Assembly: GCF_016056295.1 (NCBI RefSeq)
Contig: NZ_JAECZB010000049.1
Span: 62,001 to 126,000, forward strand
Direction of reading: 5' to 3'
Source of the DNA: Atlanticothrix silvestris CENA357
Lineage (GTDB): Bacteria > Cyanobacteriota > Cyanobacteriia > Cyanobacteriales > Nostocaceae
Length of the DNA: 64,000 bases
Of the stretch, positions 19,135-29,246 are shown one piece after another (positions within the stretch are counted from its first letter, which is position 1; every line of letters begins with the position of its first letter). The translations under genes and the position numbers were made by a program. The notes under the pieces are model-generated. The model saw only the letters and a program-made list of their open reading frames with translations. It searched no databases and had not been told where the DNA came from.

Positions 19135-20220
19135 TCAGAAGTGGAGAGCGCCCAGTTCTTGACGAGTAGTAGCAATATCACGAGGTATGGAGGAACCATT
19201 GCCGTTGGGTAATGTATGACCCAACGCCTGTAGGTCTGCTTCTACCATCAGGGCTACAAGCTCCTTAAAGGTTACTGAAGGTTTCCAGCCCAACTTCTGT
19301 TGTGCCTTGGTAGGATCGCCGATTAACAAATCCACCTCAGCCGGACGCAGATAACGATCATCGAATTCTACATGATCTTGCCAATTGAGATTTACATAAC
19401 CAAACGCCAGTTCTAGAAATTCGCGCACTGAGTGCGTTTCACCAGTAGCAATCACATAATCGTCTGGCTGGTCTTTTTGTAACATCAGCCACATTGCTTT
19501 GACGTAATCTTTGGCATAGCCCCAATCACGCTTGGCATCAAGATTGCCCATAAAAATTGTTTTTTGTTTACCAGCCACAATTCTGGCAACTGCCCTAGTA
19601 ATTTTGCGGGTTACAAAAGTCTCACCCCGCCGTGGTGATTCATGGTTAAAAAGGATACCATTGCAAGCAAACAAGTTGTAAGACTCACGATAATTAACTG
19701 TTTGCCAGTGGGCGTAAACTTTAGCACAAGCATAAGGACTACGGGGATAGAAAGGCGTTGTTTCGCTTTGCGGTACTGCTTGTACTAAGCCATACATTTC
19801 TGAAGAACCTGCTTGGTAGAAACGCACCTCAATGCCGGTACGTCTTTGGTAGTCCCGGATTGCTTCTAAAAGCCTTAAGGTTCCCATCCCTACTGCATCG
19901 ACAGTATATTCTGGTGAATCAAAGCTTACTCTGACGTGGGATTGAGCGCCCAGGTTGTAAATTTCTGTAGGCTGGACTTCTTCTAAGATGCGTCGCAGCG
20001 TTGTACCATCTGTCAAGTCACCATAGTGAAGCAGCAATCGCACTCCCTCTTTATGAGGGTCTTCGTAAATATGATCGATGCGGTCTGTATTAAAAGTAGA
20101 AGTCCGACGAATAATCCCATGAACCTCATAACCTTGCTCTAGCAAAAACTCACTCAGGTATGAACCATCTTGACCAGTAATACCAGTAATCAACGCTCGC
20201 TTGTTTTGGGTCATGCTCAA
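19135..20220 (-). CDS. gmd: GDP-mannose 4,6-dehydratase
   Basis: A 361-residue extended SDR that converts GDP-mannose to GDP-4-keto-6-deoxy-mannose, the first step to GDP-fucose or GDP-rhamnose. Motifs are [14 protein letters not shown] (NADP site), [25 protein letters not shown], the Tyr-Lys dyad in [31 protein letters not shown] and [16 protein letters not shown]. Length and motifs are fully typical. It is the first gene of a two-gene operon with fcl; about 540 bp without genes lie upstream. Confidence 0.95.
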   Translation of the reverse strand: MSMTQNKRALITGITGQDGSYLSEFLLEQGYEVHGIIRRTSTFNTDRIDHIYEDPHKEGVRLLLHYGDLTDGTTLRRILEEVQPTEIYNLGAQSHVRVSFDSPEYTVDAVGMGTLRLLEAIRDYQRRTGIEVRFYQAGSSEMYGLVQAVPQSETTPFYPRSPYACAKVYAHWQTVNYRESYNLFACNGILFNHESPRRGETFVTRKITRAVARIVAGKQKTIFMGNLDAKRDWGYAKDYVKAMWLMLQKDQPDDYVIATGETHSVREFLELAFGYVNLNWQDHVEFDDRYLRPAEVDLLIGDPTKAQQKLGWKPSVTFKELVALMVEADLQALGHTLPNGNGSSIPRDIATTRQELGALHF

Positions 20221-20760
20221 TTATCCCTTGTTTTCTTGGATGAAATAGTCGCACTGCAATTGATACAACCTAGCAGCTAATCGCTAAATTGCCTAATGGG
20301 AAACCTACGGGTCTTAATTGATTGATACAGAAGTTTTCCGTAAATAAATATACTCAATAATAAATTAATTTAACAAGTCAGCCACTATCATCTCAACATT
20401 AGATTATTGAGGCATTTGGTATAAAATTTTTAATCTTTGCCAAAACTTTATATAGGCTGAGTTTTTGTTAAGACTGAACTAACTCAAAATTTGGAATGAA
20501 CTGAATCCTAATTTTGTGTCCTATGCCAATGCCGAGTATATGTAAATTGTCAGGCAAGTCTGTTTGTTTTCAGTGCCCAGTGGTAAATAGTGTGGATGTT
20601 CTGGCGCTATAATCAACTGCTTGCTGAAAAATTTGTTTTTAGCGCAATGAGGTAAAATCAACAGTCCATAGGACAACAAGCCGGAAGTTGTCTTTTGACT
20701 TATCCGTAGCGGCGCTAGGGGCATAAACTGCCCCACATAAATAAAGGTTGAGTTTGTTGT
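20221..20760. other. Gene-free stretch upstream of gmd
   Basis: AT-rich at 20330-20500, then average composition. It separates gmd from the sugar-transferase gene on the same strand and should contain the gmd promoter. I see no repeat, RNA or convincing ORF; a 71-codon frame at 20521-20736 looks random. Confidence 0.45.
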
Positions 20761-21492
20761 TTAGTATGCTCCGTTATTTTTGGGGATAATGACCACATCA
20801 ATCGTTTTCAACATGATCCATAAATCGAGCCAAAAGTTTCTAAATTTCACGTAATGCAAGTCTATTTGAACTCTTCGGGGGTAAGGAATGTCATTACGTC
20901 CCGAAACTTGCCACAATCCAGTTATTCCCGGTCGAATCGTTAAAATATGCTCGATATGGCAACCATATTTTGGTAATTCTTCTGCGACTAGAGGACGCGG
21001 CCCGACAACACTCATGTCTCCTTTTAAAACGTTCCAAAATTGGGGAAATTCGTCCAAGCTAGTAATTCGTAAAAAGCGACCAATTTTTGTAATGCGGGGG
21101 TCTTGTTTGAGCTTAAAACTGCTCTCAAATTCTTGCCGCAACTGGGGCGATGTTTCCATCATTTGCACTAGAACCTCATCCGCATTGCTCACCATTGTTC
21201 GGAATTTTATACAATTAAAGGGCTTGTAGTTTTTACCCACCCGTTCTTGGACATAAAAAATCGGGCCTTCTGAGCTTAAAGCAATCAGCAGGGCCAAGAT
21301 TAAATAGACGGGGAAGAACAAAATTAACACCAACAGCGAAAACGTTATATCGAACAGTCGCTTGGCAAACTCTCCGTTTAAACCCTGAAAAGACAAACCT
21401 TTGGGTTTGACTCTGGGCATTTTTGTTTTTTGACCACGCTTTAAGAAAGTACGCGATCGCTTGCCGGAGAGGAGTGAGCTCTGGGCAGTCAT
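20761..21492 (-). CDS. Polyprenyl-phosphate sugar transferase (glycan-initiating)
   Basis: Bacterial sugar transferase of the short PglC/WcaJ-C-terminal type, about 243 residues from ATG 21492. One membrane-associated hairpin (TFSLLVLILFFPVYLILALLIAL) precedes the catalytic region. That region has GPIFYVQERVGKNYKPFNCIKFRTM, DPRITKIGRFLRITSLDEFPQ, NVLKGDMSVVGPRPLVAEE and RPGITGLWQVSGR. It transfers the first sugar-phosphate to undecaprenyl phosphate at the inner membrane. The glycosyltransferase upstream (104 bp away) and gmd/fcl downstream suggest one polysaccharide pathway. An upstream in-frame TTG/ATG start adds only nine residues. Confidence 0.9.
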   Translation of the reverse strand: MTAQSSLLSGKRSRTFLKRGQKTKMPRVKPKGLSFQGLNGEFAKRLFDITFSLLVLILFFPVYLILALLIALSSEGPIFYVQERVGKNYKPFNCIKFRTMVSNADEVLVQMMETSPQLRQEFESSFKLKQDPRITKIGRFLRITSLDEFPQFWNVLKGDMSVVGPRPLVAEELPKYGCHIEHILTIRPGITGLWQVSGRNDIPYPRRVQIDLHYVKFRNFWLDLWIMLKTIDVVIIPKNNGAY

Positions 21493-21595
21493 CATACTCC
21501 TTAATAATCCACACCACACATAGTCCCAATCTTAAAGCCAAAAGGAGGTGCTTCTGGGGGGAAATTGCCAAAAGCCTATAAAACAATTACAAAAG

Positions 21596-22747
21596 TCAAG
21601 ACCTTTGTGTAAGTGATGGTCTTTGCTCTTGGCAATTGTTTATAAAGTCCAGATAGCGCTGTGCAAAGATTTGCGGCGAAAACTGGGCGACGTGCGATCG
21701 CAAATACTCAGGATTAATCGAATCTTGATACATTTCAAATTTTTCTACTGCCTCCACTAAAGCTGCTTCTGTTTGCATCTTGAAGAAGATGCCTGTCCCT
21801 GTATCCACACAAGAGCGCAGATCTCGCACGGTTTCTAAAGCACCCCCTGCACCATAGGCAATCACCGGAGTACCACAAGCTTGTGCTTCCACTAAGGCAA
21901 TGCCAAAATCTTCACAAGCTGCATACACAAATGCCCTAGCTCTGGCCATATATTTTTTTACCATATCATCAGGCTGCCATCCCAGTATTTTGATATTAGA
22001 GTTGGCTATTTCACGAATCTTCTTCATTTCACCTCCTGTACCAATGATCACCAATGGCCGTTGCAATTGATTAAAAGCTCTGACAATTAGAGATACCTGC
22101 TTATAACTTACTAACCGGGAAACTGTCAGGTAAAAATCCTCCTTTTGAGGAAAAAAAGGAAATGTCTCAATATTCACTGGCGGATAAATGACTGTTGCTT
22201 CTCGTCGATAACAGCGCCAAATGCGGCGAGCTGTATGGTGCGAGTTGGCAAGGAAATAATCAACGCGATTCGCACTCAATACGTCCCATTGACGCAAACG
22301 ATGCAGCAAATAACGAGTTACCCATCCAGCCATACCATTTCCTAGCTTGCTTTGGCGTAGATAATCAAAGGTTAAATCCCAGGCATAGCGCATGGGACTG
22401 TGACAGTAGCAAATATGCAACTGTTCTGGAGTAGTCAAGACTCCTTTGGCTACAGCGTGAGATGAAGACAAAATGATGTCATATTGCCGCAAATCTAGTT
22501 GCTCAATCGCCAGTGGCAATAAAGGGAGATATTTTTGGACACCATTACGGACATCAGGCAAGTGTTGGAGAAACGTTGTGCCAATCTGACGTTGATATAA
22601 ATAACTTTCACAATTGCTGGATTCAAAGTCAATCAGCGCATATAAATCGGCATCAACATGATTCAGAATTTCTTGGACAACTAGTTCTGAACCTCCAGTG
22701 GCCTTAGGTGTCAGCCACTCATGAACCAGAGCATATTTCAAGGGCAC
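21596..22747 (-). CDS. Glycosyltransferase family 4
   Basis: A 383-residue GT-B retaining transferase. The N-terminal acceptor half has YALVHEWLTPKATGGSELV and a SSSHAVAKGV motif followed by CYCHSPMRYAWDL, which recalls mannosyltransferases of the WbaZ type. The C-terminal donor half has YLTVSRLVSYKQ and the E-x7-E region CEDFGIALVEAQACGTPVIAYGAGG. It acts on the cytosolic face of the membrane. A GDP-mannose or GDP-fucose donor is plausible given gmd/fcl nearby, but is not shown by sequence. Confidence 0.87.
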   Translation of the reverse strand: MPLKYALVHEWLTPKATGGSELVVQEILNHVDADLYALIDFESSNCESYLYQRQIGTTFLQHLPDVRNGVQKYLPLLPLAIEQLDLRQYDIILSSSHAVAKGVLTTPEQLHICYCHSPMRYAWDLTFDYLRQSKLGNGMAGWVTRYLLHRLRQWDVLSANRVDYFLANSHHTARRIWRCYRREATVIYPPVNIETFPFFPQKEDFYLTVSRLVSYKQVSLIVRAFNQLQRPLVIIGTGGEMKKIREIANSNIKILGWQPDDMVKKYMARARAFVYAACEDFGIALVEAQACGTPVIAYGAGGALETVRDLRSCVDTGTGIFFKMQTEAALVEAVEKFEMYQDSINPEYLRSHVAQFSPQIFAQRYLDFINNCQEQRPSLTQRS

Positions 22748-23030
22748 AGCTAACTTTAATGAGGTAGAAAATACGTAAGACAGCGTGAGGTTAACTGAAA
22801 AGTTTCCCTTTGATATTAACGAACGGGAAGCGCCCCAGGTTAAACCTAAGACGTAATTCTTTTCCTAGAGGTTCCAGAGGGATGCTGCAACCTGATAACC
22901 TCAGATAAGGTATTGGGGAGGCAGTACTTTGGGCGGGCAATGCCCGGCTTGTAGCAACTGCCGTCATTGGAAAAACTCTTCCCTCATCTCTAGCCTTTTT
23001 ACAAAAACTGAAAATAGGAATTGAAAATTT

Positions 23031-23969
23031 ATGCGAATTTTAATTATGGGTGGTACTAGGTTCATTGGTGTCTATCTGACGCAACTGCTGGTGGAAAAAG
23101 GACATGAGGTCGTGCTGTTCAATCGTGGTAAGCGTCCTCTACCTTCTTTACAGGGGGTAGGACAAATTATAGGCGATCGCACTGACCCCACCCAGCTAAA
23201 AGAAAAATTATCCTCGGAAAATTTTGATGCTATTTTCGACAATAACGGACGAGAGCTGACAGATACTCAACCACTAGCAGAAATTTTTCAAGACCGCGTG
23301 CAACACTTTGTTTACATGAGTTCTGCGGGAGTGTATCTCAAATCTGACCAAATGCCCCATATTGAAGGTGATGCAGTAGATCCTAAAAGTCGCCACAAGG
23401 GTAAGCATGAAACAGAAGTTTACTTGAGCCAACAAAGATTGCCTTTTACTTCCATTCGCCCAACGTATATTTACGGACCGCGCAATTATAATGACTTAGA
23501 AAGCTGGTTTTTTGACAGAATTGTACGTGATCGCCCAATTCCCATTCCTGGTAACGGGTTGCATATTACTCAGCTTGGTCACGTCAAAGATTTAGCCCAG
23601 GCAATGACTCAAGTTTTAGGCAATCAACAGGCTATCGGACAAATTTATAATATTTCAGGCGATCGCTATGTCACTTTTAATGGTTTAGCTCGTGCTTGTG
23701 CTGTAGCTGCTGGTAAATCACCCGATGCTGTAAACATTGTTAACTATGACCCAAAAAAATTTGATTTTGGTAAGCGCAAAGCTTTTCCAATGCGGGTGCA
23801 GCATTTCTTTGCCTCAGTGAATAAAGCTACAACAGAATTAAATTGGCAACCTGAGTATAATTTGATTTCTGGGCTTAATGATGCGTTTGAAAATGATTAT
23901 TTAGCCAATGCACGAGATAAAGCTGAGGTAGATTTCTCTATGGATGAGGAGATTTTAAAAGCTTATTAA
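23031..23969 (+). CDS. CSP41-like NAD-dependent epimerase/RNA-binding SDR
   Basis: A 312-residue atypical extended SDR. The Rossmann motif is GGTRFIGVYL, and FDAIFDNNGRELTDTQPLAEIF plus HFVYMSSAGVYLKSDQMPHIEGD match the CSP41 (chloroplast stem-loop binding protein) family, whose plastid members bind and cleave RNA. SIRPTYIYGPRNYNDLESWFFDRI and GNGLHITQLGHVKDLAQA are also typical. A sugar-nucleotide role cannot be excluded. It is convergent with the aldehyde dehydrogenase gene and overlaps its stop codon by four bases. The upstream region contains a GGGCAATGCCC hairpin at about 22935. Confidence 0.85.
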   Translation: MRILIMGGTRFIGVYLTQLLVEKGHEVVLFNRGKRPLPSLQGVGQIIGDRTDPTQLKEKLSSENFDAIFDNNGRELTDTQPLAEIFQDRVQHFVYMSSAGVYLKSDQMPHIEGDAVDPKSRHKGKHETEVYLSQQRLPFTSIRPTYIYGPRNYNDLESWFFDRIVRDRPIPIPGNGLHITQLGHVKDLAQAMTQVLGNQQAIGQIYNISGDRYVTFNGLARACAVAAGKSPDAVNIVNYDPKKFDFGKRKAFPMRVQHFFASVNKATTELNWQPEYNLISGLNDAFENDYLANARDKAEVDFSMDEEILKAY

Positions 23970-25384
23970 CCCTGATCAAACCACCAAGGATCGCTACTAG
24001 AATTGGTTTTAATCAAATAAGCTTTCTTTCGCATGAATCGTTTTAGCGCTGCTGGCCCCATACGCGAACCTCCCATACCGGAGAATTTAAAGGCGTTTTT
24101 CTCGCCCTCATGCATAATTGCAGTGAGAGCAGCATCATTAATGCTAATTGCACCAGCATCTATTTGATGGGCAACTGCTAGTGCTTCTGCTTCCGATTCG
24201 GCAAACACAGCAGCACTTAGCCCATAAATAGAGTCGTTTGCCAAGTACACTGCTTCTTCCACTGTGGGAAAAGACATTACTGGCATAATGGGGCCAAAAG
24301 TCTCTTCAATCATCAATTTCATCGAATGATTAACCTGAGTAATCACTGTAGGACGACACCACCAACCCCCGCCTAATTCTTCAACTTTACCGCCGCAGTG
24401 AATTACTGCTCCTTTTTCAACCGCATCTAAGATATGGTCACTAATAATTGCTGCTTGTCTTTCGGCAATGATGGGGCCAATTTCTCCATTTTCAACTGTG
24501 GGGTAGGCTAACTGAAGACGATAAGCCTTGGCTACCAGTTGATGATAAAACTGTTCAAAGATCGATTCAGCAACGTAAATTCGCTCAATCGATAGACATG
24601 ACTGTCCAGTATTGACGACTGAACCCCACAAAATTGCTGAGGTGGCTAATTCTAAATTGGCAGATTCTAAAACGATCGCTGGGTCTTTCCCTCCTAATTC
24701 TAAAAAAGCCGGAATAAAGCGTCTAGCTGCGACCTCTGCCACTTTTCGTCCTGTCGCCACACTACCTGTAAAACAAATTAAATCGACATTTTCGACTAAG
24801 GTAGCACCAGTTTCGCCTGCTCCCTCCACAAAACCCAGTACATCACGCAATATGGGAACAGTATTAAGGGCGATAATTAACGGCGCTACAAAGCGGGGAG
24901 CAATTTCACTGGGCTTAATAATCACAGCACAACCAGCCAACAAAGCTGGAATGGCATCAATTGTAGACAGCAACAATGGAAAATTCCACGGGCTAATTAC
25001 CCCAACTAAAGGGTAAGGAACTGATTTTTGTTGTAATGCTATAAAAGGAATGGCCGTGTTTTTTGCAGAGTCTTGCAGCAAGTCTGGCGCTAAAGCGCAC
25101 CAACGATCAATGCTAGAGAGAAAAGAGTCTATTTCTAGTAATGAGATGGATAATCTTCCCGTATCATTGACTAAAGCTTCTGTAAGCTGGTCGCGCCCAG
25201 ACAATATGGCTTGCTTCCATTCCTGTAAAGCTTCAATTCTACCTTCTAAACTCATCTGATACCAACGAGTTTGCGCTCTGCGGGCGCGGTTACATTGCTG
25301 TGCCAGTAGTTTCGGGGGCGGTGGGATAATTACATAGTCAAGTTTTCCTGTCCGGGGATTTCGGACTTCTATTGGTTTAGTCAT
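23966..25384 (-). CDS. Aldehyde dehydrogenase (NAD(P)+)
   Basis: A 472-residue ALDH-superfamily enzyme. It has LGVISPWNFPLLLS-type cofactor-site wording (GVISPWNFPLLL), VIIKPSEIAP, FTGSVATGRKV, ELGGKDPAIVLE (general-base Glu) and NTGQSCLSIERIYV (nucleophile Cys). The C-terminal EETFGPIMPVMSF is also present. It oxidises an aldehyde to its acid in the cytosol; substrate unknown. It is the second gene of a probable pair with the nitrilase-fold gene (35 bp upstream). Confidence 0.92.
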   Translation of the reverse strand: MTKPIEVRNPRTGKLDYVIIPPPPKLLAQQCNRARRAQTRWYQMSLEGRIEALQEWKQAILSGRDQLTEALVNDTGRLSISLLEIDSFLSSIDRWCALAPDLLQDSAKNTAIPFIALQQKSVPYPLVGVISPWNFPLLLSTIDAIPALLAGCAVIIKPSEIAPRFVAPLIIALNTVPILRDVLGFVEGAGETGATLVENVDLICFTGSVATGRKVAEVAARRFIPAFLELGGKDPAIVLESANLELATSAILWGSVVNTGQSCLSIERIYVAESIFEQFYHQLVAKAYRLQLAYPTVENGEIGPIIAERQAAIISDHILDAVEKGAVIHCGGKVEELGGGWWCRPTVITQVNHSMKLMIEETFGPIMPVMSFPTVEEAVYLANDSIYGLSAAVFAESEAEALAVAHQIDAGAISINDAALTAIMHEGEKNAFKFSGMGGSRMGPAALKRFMRKKAYLIKTNSSSDPWWFDQG

Positions 25385-25419
25385 TGGTCATTTCCATTCC
25401 CTATTCCCCATTCCCAAAT

Positions 25420-26463
25420 TTAAATTATCCCCAGTTTAGCTAAGCGTTCAATAGTTATTTGTTGTGTTTGTATGAAGTGTTTGCGGTCTACTTCTTTTTC
25501 GAGCATGGTGTTTGCCGGGTAAAATTGTGATTGACTGTAGCTTTGGGCGTATAGTTCAAACCGTTGCCGTGACAGTAAATTATTTAACCCTGGACGACGG
25601 CGATCGCGGCGTAAAGCTACTAAGTCAATTTCTGCAAAAGCTGCCATACTTTCACCTGTAGCGGTTTGCGCTAAAATAATTCCCCGATAGTCAATAATTT
25701 TAGAACCACCATCAGCAGAGGCAATGGGGATAGGGATATTAACGATACCTGCGGTATTGGCTGAAACTACGTAAGCCATATTTTCCACGGCACGAGTAAT
25801 TTTAGCTGCATCTTTAGGCGCTAACGTCTGGCCATAAACTTCTGATGTGGAGTGGAGAAAAATTTCTGCTCCTCGCATTGCCAAACACCGCGCTACTTCT
25901 GGATATAAAATTTCTTCTGATGCCAATGCTGCTAAATTACCAATAGCTGTCTTTGCCACCGGGAAAACTCCCTCTAAGCCATAGCAATCGAGATATTTAT
26001 CCCAGACATCATGGGGTGTAGGAGCAAATAGAGAATTTAGTCGTCGATATCGCAAGACAACCGATCCAGAAGGATCAATCACAAAACTTGTTTGAAAGTA
26101 TAACCCCACAAAATTAGGATCAAGTTCGTAGGCATTGCCAGCTAAAAATATCTGATGCTTTTGGGCAATTTTAGCAAGTGCCTCATACTCAGCACCATTC
26201 ATTTCTAAACAAGCTTTTTCTGCCCAGCCTGCCAAAGAATCTCCCATCGGAAAACCTGTGAGGAAATATTCTGGCAATACAATTAAACGACAGTCCAAAC
26301 CAATGAAAGCAATACTAGCGGCAATTTGTTGCTCTAGACGGCTGATAGAATTTCGCATCAGCAAACGAGCTGCTTGGCGATCGCTTGCTTGATTGACTGC
26401 ATGACATGTAACTTGCAGTGCTAAGGCACGGAATGCGTTGAAATGATCAGTCTGCTGAACCAT
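25420..26463 (-). CDS. Nitrilase-fold (carbon-nitrogen hydrolase) protein lacking the catalytic Cys
   Basis: A 347-residue nitrilase-superfamily protein. The Glu of the triad is present (LIVLPEYFLTGFP). The Lys position, normally YRK, reads YRRLNS, and the Cys region reads IGNLAALASEEILYPE with no cysteine at all. GAEIFLHSTSE and AVENMAYVVSANTAGIV follow as usual. Catalysis by the standard Glu-Lys-Cys mechanism is therefore unlikely; it may be an inactive or changed member. It is probably co-transcribed with the aldehyde dehydrogenase 35 bp downstream. Confidence 0.82.
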   Translation of the reverse strand: MVQQTDHFNAFRALALQVTCHAVNQASDRQAARLLMRNSISRLEQQIAASIAFIGLDCRLIVLPEYFLTGFPMGDSLAGWAEKACLEMNGAEYEALAKIAQKHQIFLAGNAYELDPNFVGLYFQTSFVIDPSGSVVLRYRRLNSLFAPTPHDVWDKYLDCYGLEGVFPVAKTAIGNLAALASEEILYPEVARCLAMRGAEIFLHSTSEVYGQTLAPKDAAKITRAVENMAYVVSANTAGIVNIPIPIASADGGSKIIDYRGIILAQTATGESMAAFAEIDLVALRRDRRRPGLNNLLSRQRFELYAQSYSQSQFYPANTMLEKEVDRKHFIQTQQITIERLAKLGII

Positions 26464-26567
26464 TATTTGCCTTTGCTAGGTTGAAAATTAGCATTGCGAT
26501 CGCATTTAGGTGATTACTAGAAAATTCCAAAAAATAAATTATCCAATTTATTCAGATTTTATTTTTC

Positions 26568-29246
26568 TTACTCTCCTGCTTCTTGTTCTTGATGCTCTAC
26601 TTGCTTCCACGGTAATGTCACTGTAAATCGGCTACCTTTATCAAGTTGACTGTAAACAGCCACGCTACCACCATGCAATTCTGCAATCTTCCGCACTAGG
26701 GATAATCCTAACCCTGTACCCGCATAGCGACGAGTATAAGAATTTTCCACTTGAACAAAGGGTTGAAATAAATTAGGCAGATTTTCTGGTTCAATACCAA
26801 TGCCAGTATCTACAACGCTAAAGTAAATTCGTTCTTGTGTGGCAACTGGTTGAACCTCTAACCAAACTTCACCGCCTTCTGGAGTAAATTTGACTGCGTT
26901 ACTCAATAAATTGATCAGCAATTGCTGCATCCGGCGCTCATCAACTTGAATTGTTCCTATATTTTCAGGGATTTGGGTGCTAAGTTGAATATTTTTCTGA
27001 AATGCCAATTGTTTAACGAAATCGAGACTAGAATCACACAATTTTTGAATAGATGTAGGAGTGATTTCCAATTCCATCTTGCCTGATTCAATTTTGGCCA
27101 GGCTAAGCATGTTATTAATCAGTTCCAACAAATGCTGACCACTGTGTTCTACAGTGCTGAGAGATTGACGTTGCTGTTCGGTTAACGGCCCAAATACTTG
27201 ATCTTGAAGTGCTTCTGTAATTCCCAGAATAGAGTTGAGGGGAGTCCGCAGCTCATAACTCATATTCCCCAAAAAGTTACTTTTGGCACGGTTGGCAACT
27301 TCAGCAGCTTCTTTAGCTTGACGTAGAGCAACTTCTGCTCGTTGGCGATCGCTGACTTCTAAAGTTAGTGCGACAAAATCAGCAATTGCTCCCACAAAGT
27401 TTTGCTCACTCAGTTCCCACTGACGTGGGGTTTTCACTTGTTCGTGAAACACCATACCAACAACTTCACCCCCAGCCAAAATAGGAGCATCAATCAAAGC
27501 CACAATGTTTTCTGGTTCTAGTAAATCATCCCAAAATTCTTGTACTCTTGGGTCTTTGCGAGTATCAGAGACGGTAATGGTACGAGCAGATGCTAACGCC
27601 TGAAAGTAGACAGGATAATCTGCTCGGTTGCGTTCTAGTCCAGAGGAATGTTTGTTTTGGCTACTTTCGTAGAGGTCTACACATTGCAATTTAGTGCGTT
27701 TGCTGTTAAAAAGCCAGATACTAACTCGCTCTACTAATAAAGCATTGGCGGCTTTTTCGGTAATGAATTTACAGGCTGTTTCCAAATCTCCATTAGCAAC
27801 TGCTCTGTAATTTGCCAGTTCTGCTAATGCGAGGCTGTGTTGGCGCAGTCGCCGTTCATTATGGATACGCTCTTGAATTTCTTGTTGTAATTCTTGATTG
27901 CGTTGCTCAATACGCTGCTCTAGTTCTTCATTGGCCGTTGTGAGTGCAGCAAAGGATGTTTGCAACTGCTGTGTCATTTGATTAAATGATTGAGCCAATA
28001 CTTCCAATTCTGCTATGCCTTGGACAATGACGGCTGATTTTTTTTCCTTGCCCAAACTTTTAGTCGTGGCTTTGACTGCTAAAGCTTTTGCAGCAATATT
28101 TAAAAGCATCACAGGTTGGGCAATCCAACGAGATAAGAGAATTCCTAAGACAGCAGTAAGTGCAAAAGCTGCCAAGCACAGCAAAATAGTAATTTGGGTA
28201 TGGCGATTGATTTGCTCCATGAAGTCTGCTTCTGGAATCACCACCGCAATTATCCAATCTACATCTGGTTTGCCCCTAAAAGGTCTGACTTCTAAAAACT
28301 GCCGTTGTCCTCGAAACGAAAATTCTAGTTGCTGTAAACTTTGGATGCGGTTCAGATTGCCAAATTTGCGGGACAAGTATTCAGATGTAGCTTGAGTTAA
28401 AGAATTACTACTTTGAGATACAGCTACCCTGCTTGGTAGACCATTGTTAATACGGATAGGTTCTTCCCCTGTAGAAGATGCCACCAACAGTCCCGATGGC
28501 TGCATAATCACAATTTGTCCCGATTTACCTACCTTGATATTTCGCAGATCATCTCCGATTTTTGATAAACGCGTCAAAGTGCTATTGACTCCTAGCAGTT
28601 TACTTTGAGAATCATAGATAGGTTCATTAGCACTGAGTAACAGCGTCTTATCTGTGGGGGGTATAAAAATTTGACTAAAGCCAAATCTGCGATCACTGAC
28701 TGCGGTTTGATAAAACGGACGCGATCGCGGATCGAAATTTTTCATCACTTCTGATAATTGGGTGCGTTTACCTCGATTATCGATTTTGTAGGTGTAGAGT
28801 TCGTAGTTGTTAGATTTACCAGCTTTTTTGACTAAAAAATTGTCATTACTGAGCTTTTCTACTGATAGATGTTCTCGTTGCTCATTGCTAATAGCAATCG
28901 CAACAGCAGTGGGAAAAATTTCCAATTGCTGCGTCAAGAATGGTTCCCATGCAGTGAGATCCTGCATATTTACTAGCCCCAACTGTAAAGCAGTCTGGTT
29001 GCCATGCAATACTTGACGAGGGGTAGAGAAAAAAGTCTGCAAATTCTGATCTACACGGTTAGCAATTTCCCGCCGCAATTCGCTGGAAACTTCATTTATT
29101 GCTTTGTGTCCATTAAGGAATGATAAATATCCGATTAACCCTACAGCCAGGGAGATTGTCAGCAAAAACGGCACTACGAGGACACGGCTGAGAGGTACGC
29201 CTTTTACCAGGGGCAAAAGCCTATTCTTACTAGGTTTTTGCTTCAT
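26568..29246 (-). CDS. Membrane sensor histidine kinase, H-box His replaced by Tyr
   Basis: An 892-residue sensor. TM1 is at ~20-42, followed by a large extracytoplasmic dCache-like domain (~43-345; DPRSRPFYQTA, ANEPIYDSQSKLLGV), TM2 at ~350-372, HAMP with a coiled coil to ~470, GAF at ~475-635, then HisKA and HATPase_c. The ATPase boxes look sound (NLLSNAVKFTPEGG, VDTGIGIEPENLPNLF, GTGLGLSLVRK). The H-box reads FLGNMSYELRTPLN, with Tyr664 (codon TAT at 27255-27257) where the phospho-accepting His belongs. As written it cannot autophosphorylate there. A response regulator gene lies 235 bp upstream. Confidence 0.9.
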   Translation of the reverse strand: MKQKPSKNRLLPLVKGVPLSRVLVVPFLLTISLAVGLIGYLSFLNGHKAINEVSSELRREIANRVDQNLQTFFSTPRQVLHGNQTALQLGLVNMQDLTAWEPFLTQQLEIFPTAVAIAISNEQREHLSVEKLSNDNFLVKKAGKSNNYELYTYKIDNRGKRTQLSEVMKNFDPRSRPFYQTAVSDRRFGFSQIFIPPTDKTLLLSANEPIYDSQSKLLGVNSTLTRLSKIGDDLRNIKVGKSGQIVIMQPSGLLVASSTGEEPIRINNGLPSRVAVSQSSNSLTQATSEYLSRKFGNLNRIQSLQQLEFSFRGQRQFLEVRPFRGKPDVDWIIAVVIPEADFMEQINRHTQITILLCLAAFALTAVLGILLSRWIAQPVMLLNIAAKALAVKATTKSLGKEKKSAVIVQGIAELEVLAQSFNQMTQQLQTSFAALTTANEELEQRIEQRNQELQQEIQERIHNERRLRQHSLALAELANYRAVANGDLETACKFITEKAANALLVERVSIWLFNSKRTKLQCVDLYESSQNKHSSGLERNRADYPVYFQALASARTITVSDTRKDPRVQEFWDDLLEPENIVALIDAPILAGGEVVGMVFHEQVKTPRQWELSEQNFVGAIADFVALTLEVSDRQRAEVALRQAKEAAEVANRAKSNFLGNMSYELRTPLNSILGITEALQDQVFGPLTEQQRQSLSTVEHSGQHLLELINNMLSLAKIESGKMELEITPTSIQKLCDSSLDFVKQLAFQKNIQLSTQIPENIGTIQVDERRMQQLLINLLSNAVKFTPEGGEVWLEVQPVATQERIYFSVVDTGIGIEPENLPNLFQPFVQVENSYTRRYAGTGLGLSLVRKIAELHGGSVAVYSQLDKGSRFTVTLPWKQVEHQEQEAGE

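Noticed and set aside
20521-20736. 71-residue minus-strand ORF upstream of gmd
   Set aside because: No ribosome site, no recognisable pattern, composition like non-coding DNA.
18161-22747. gmd-fcl-sugar transferase-GT4 group as the heterocyst envelope polysaccharide (HEP) island
   Set aside because: Gene types fit several fucose-containing glycans; no hepA/hepB/hepC-type landmark is in the window.
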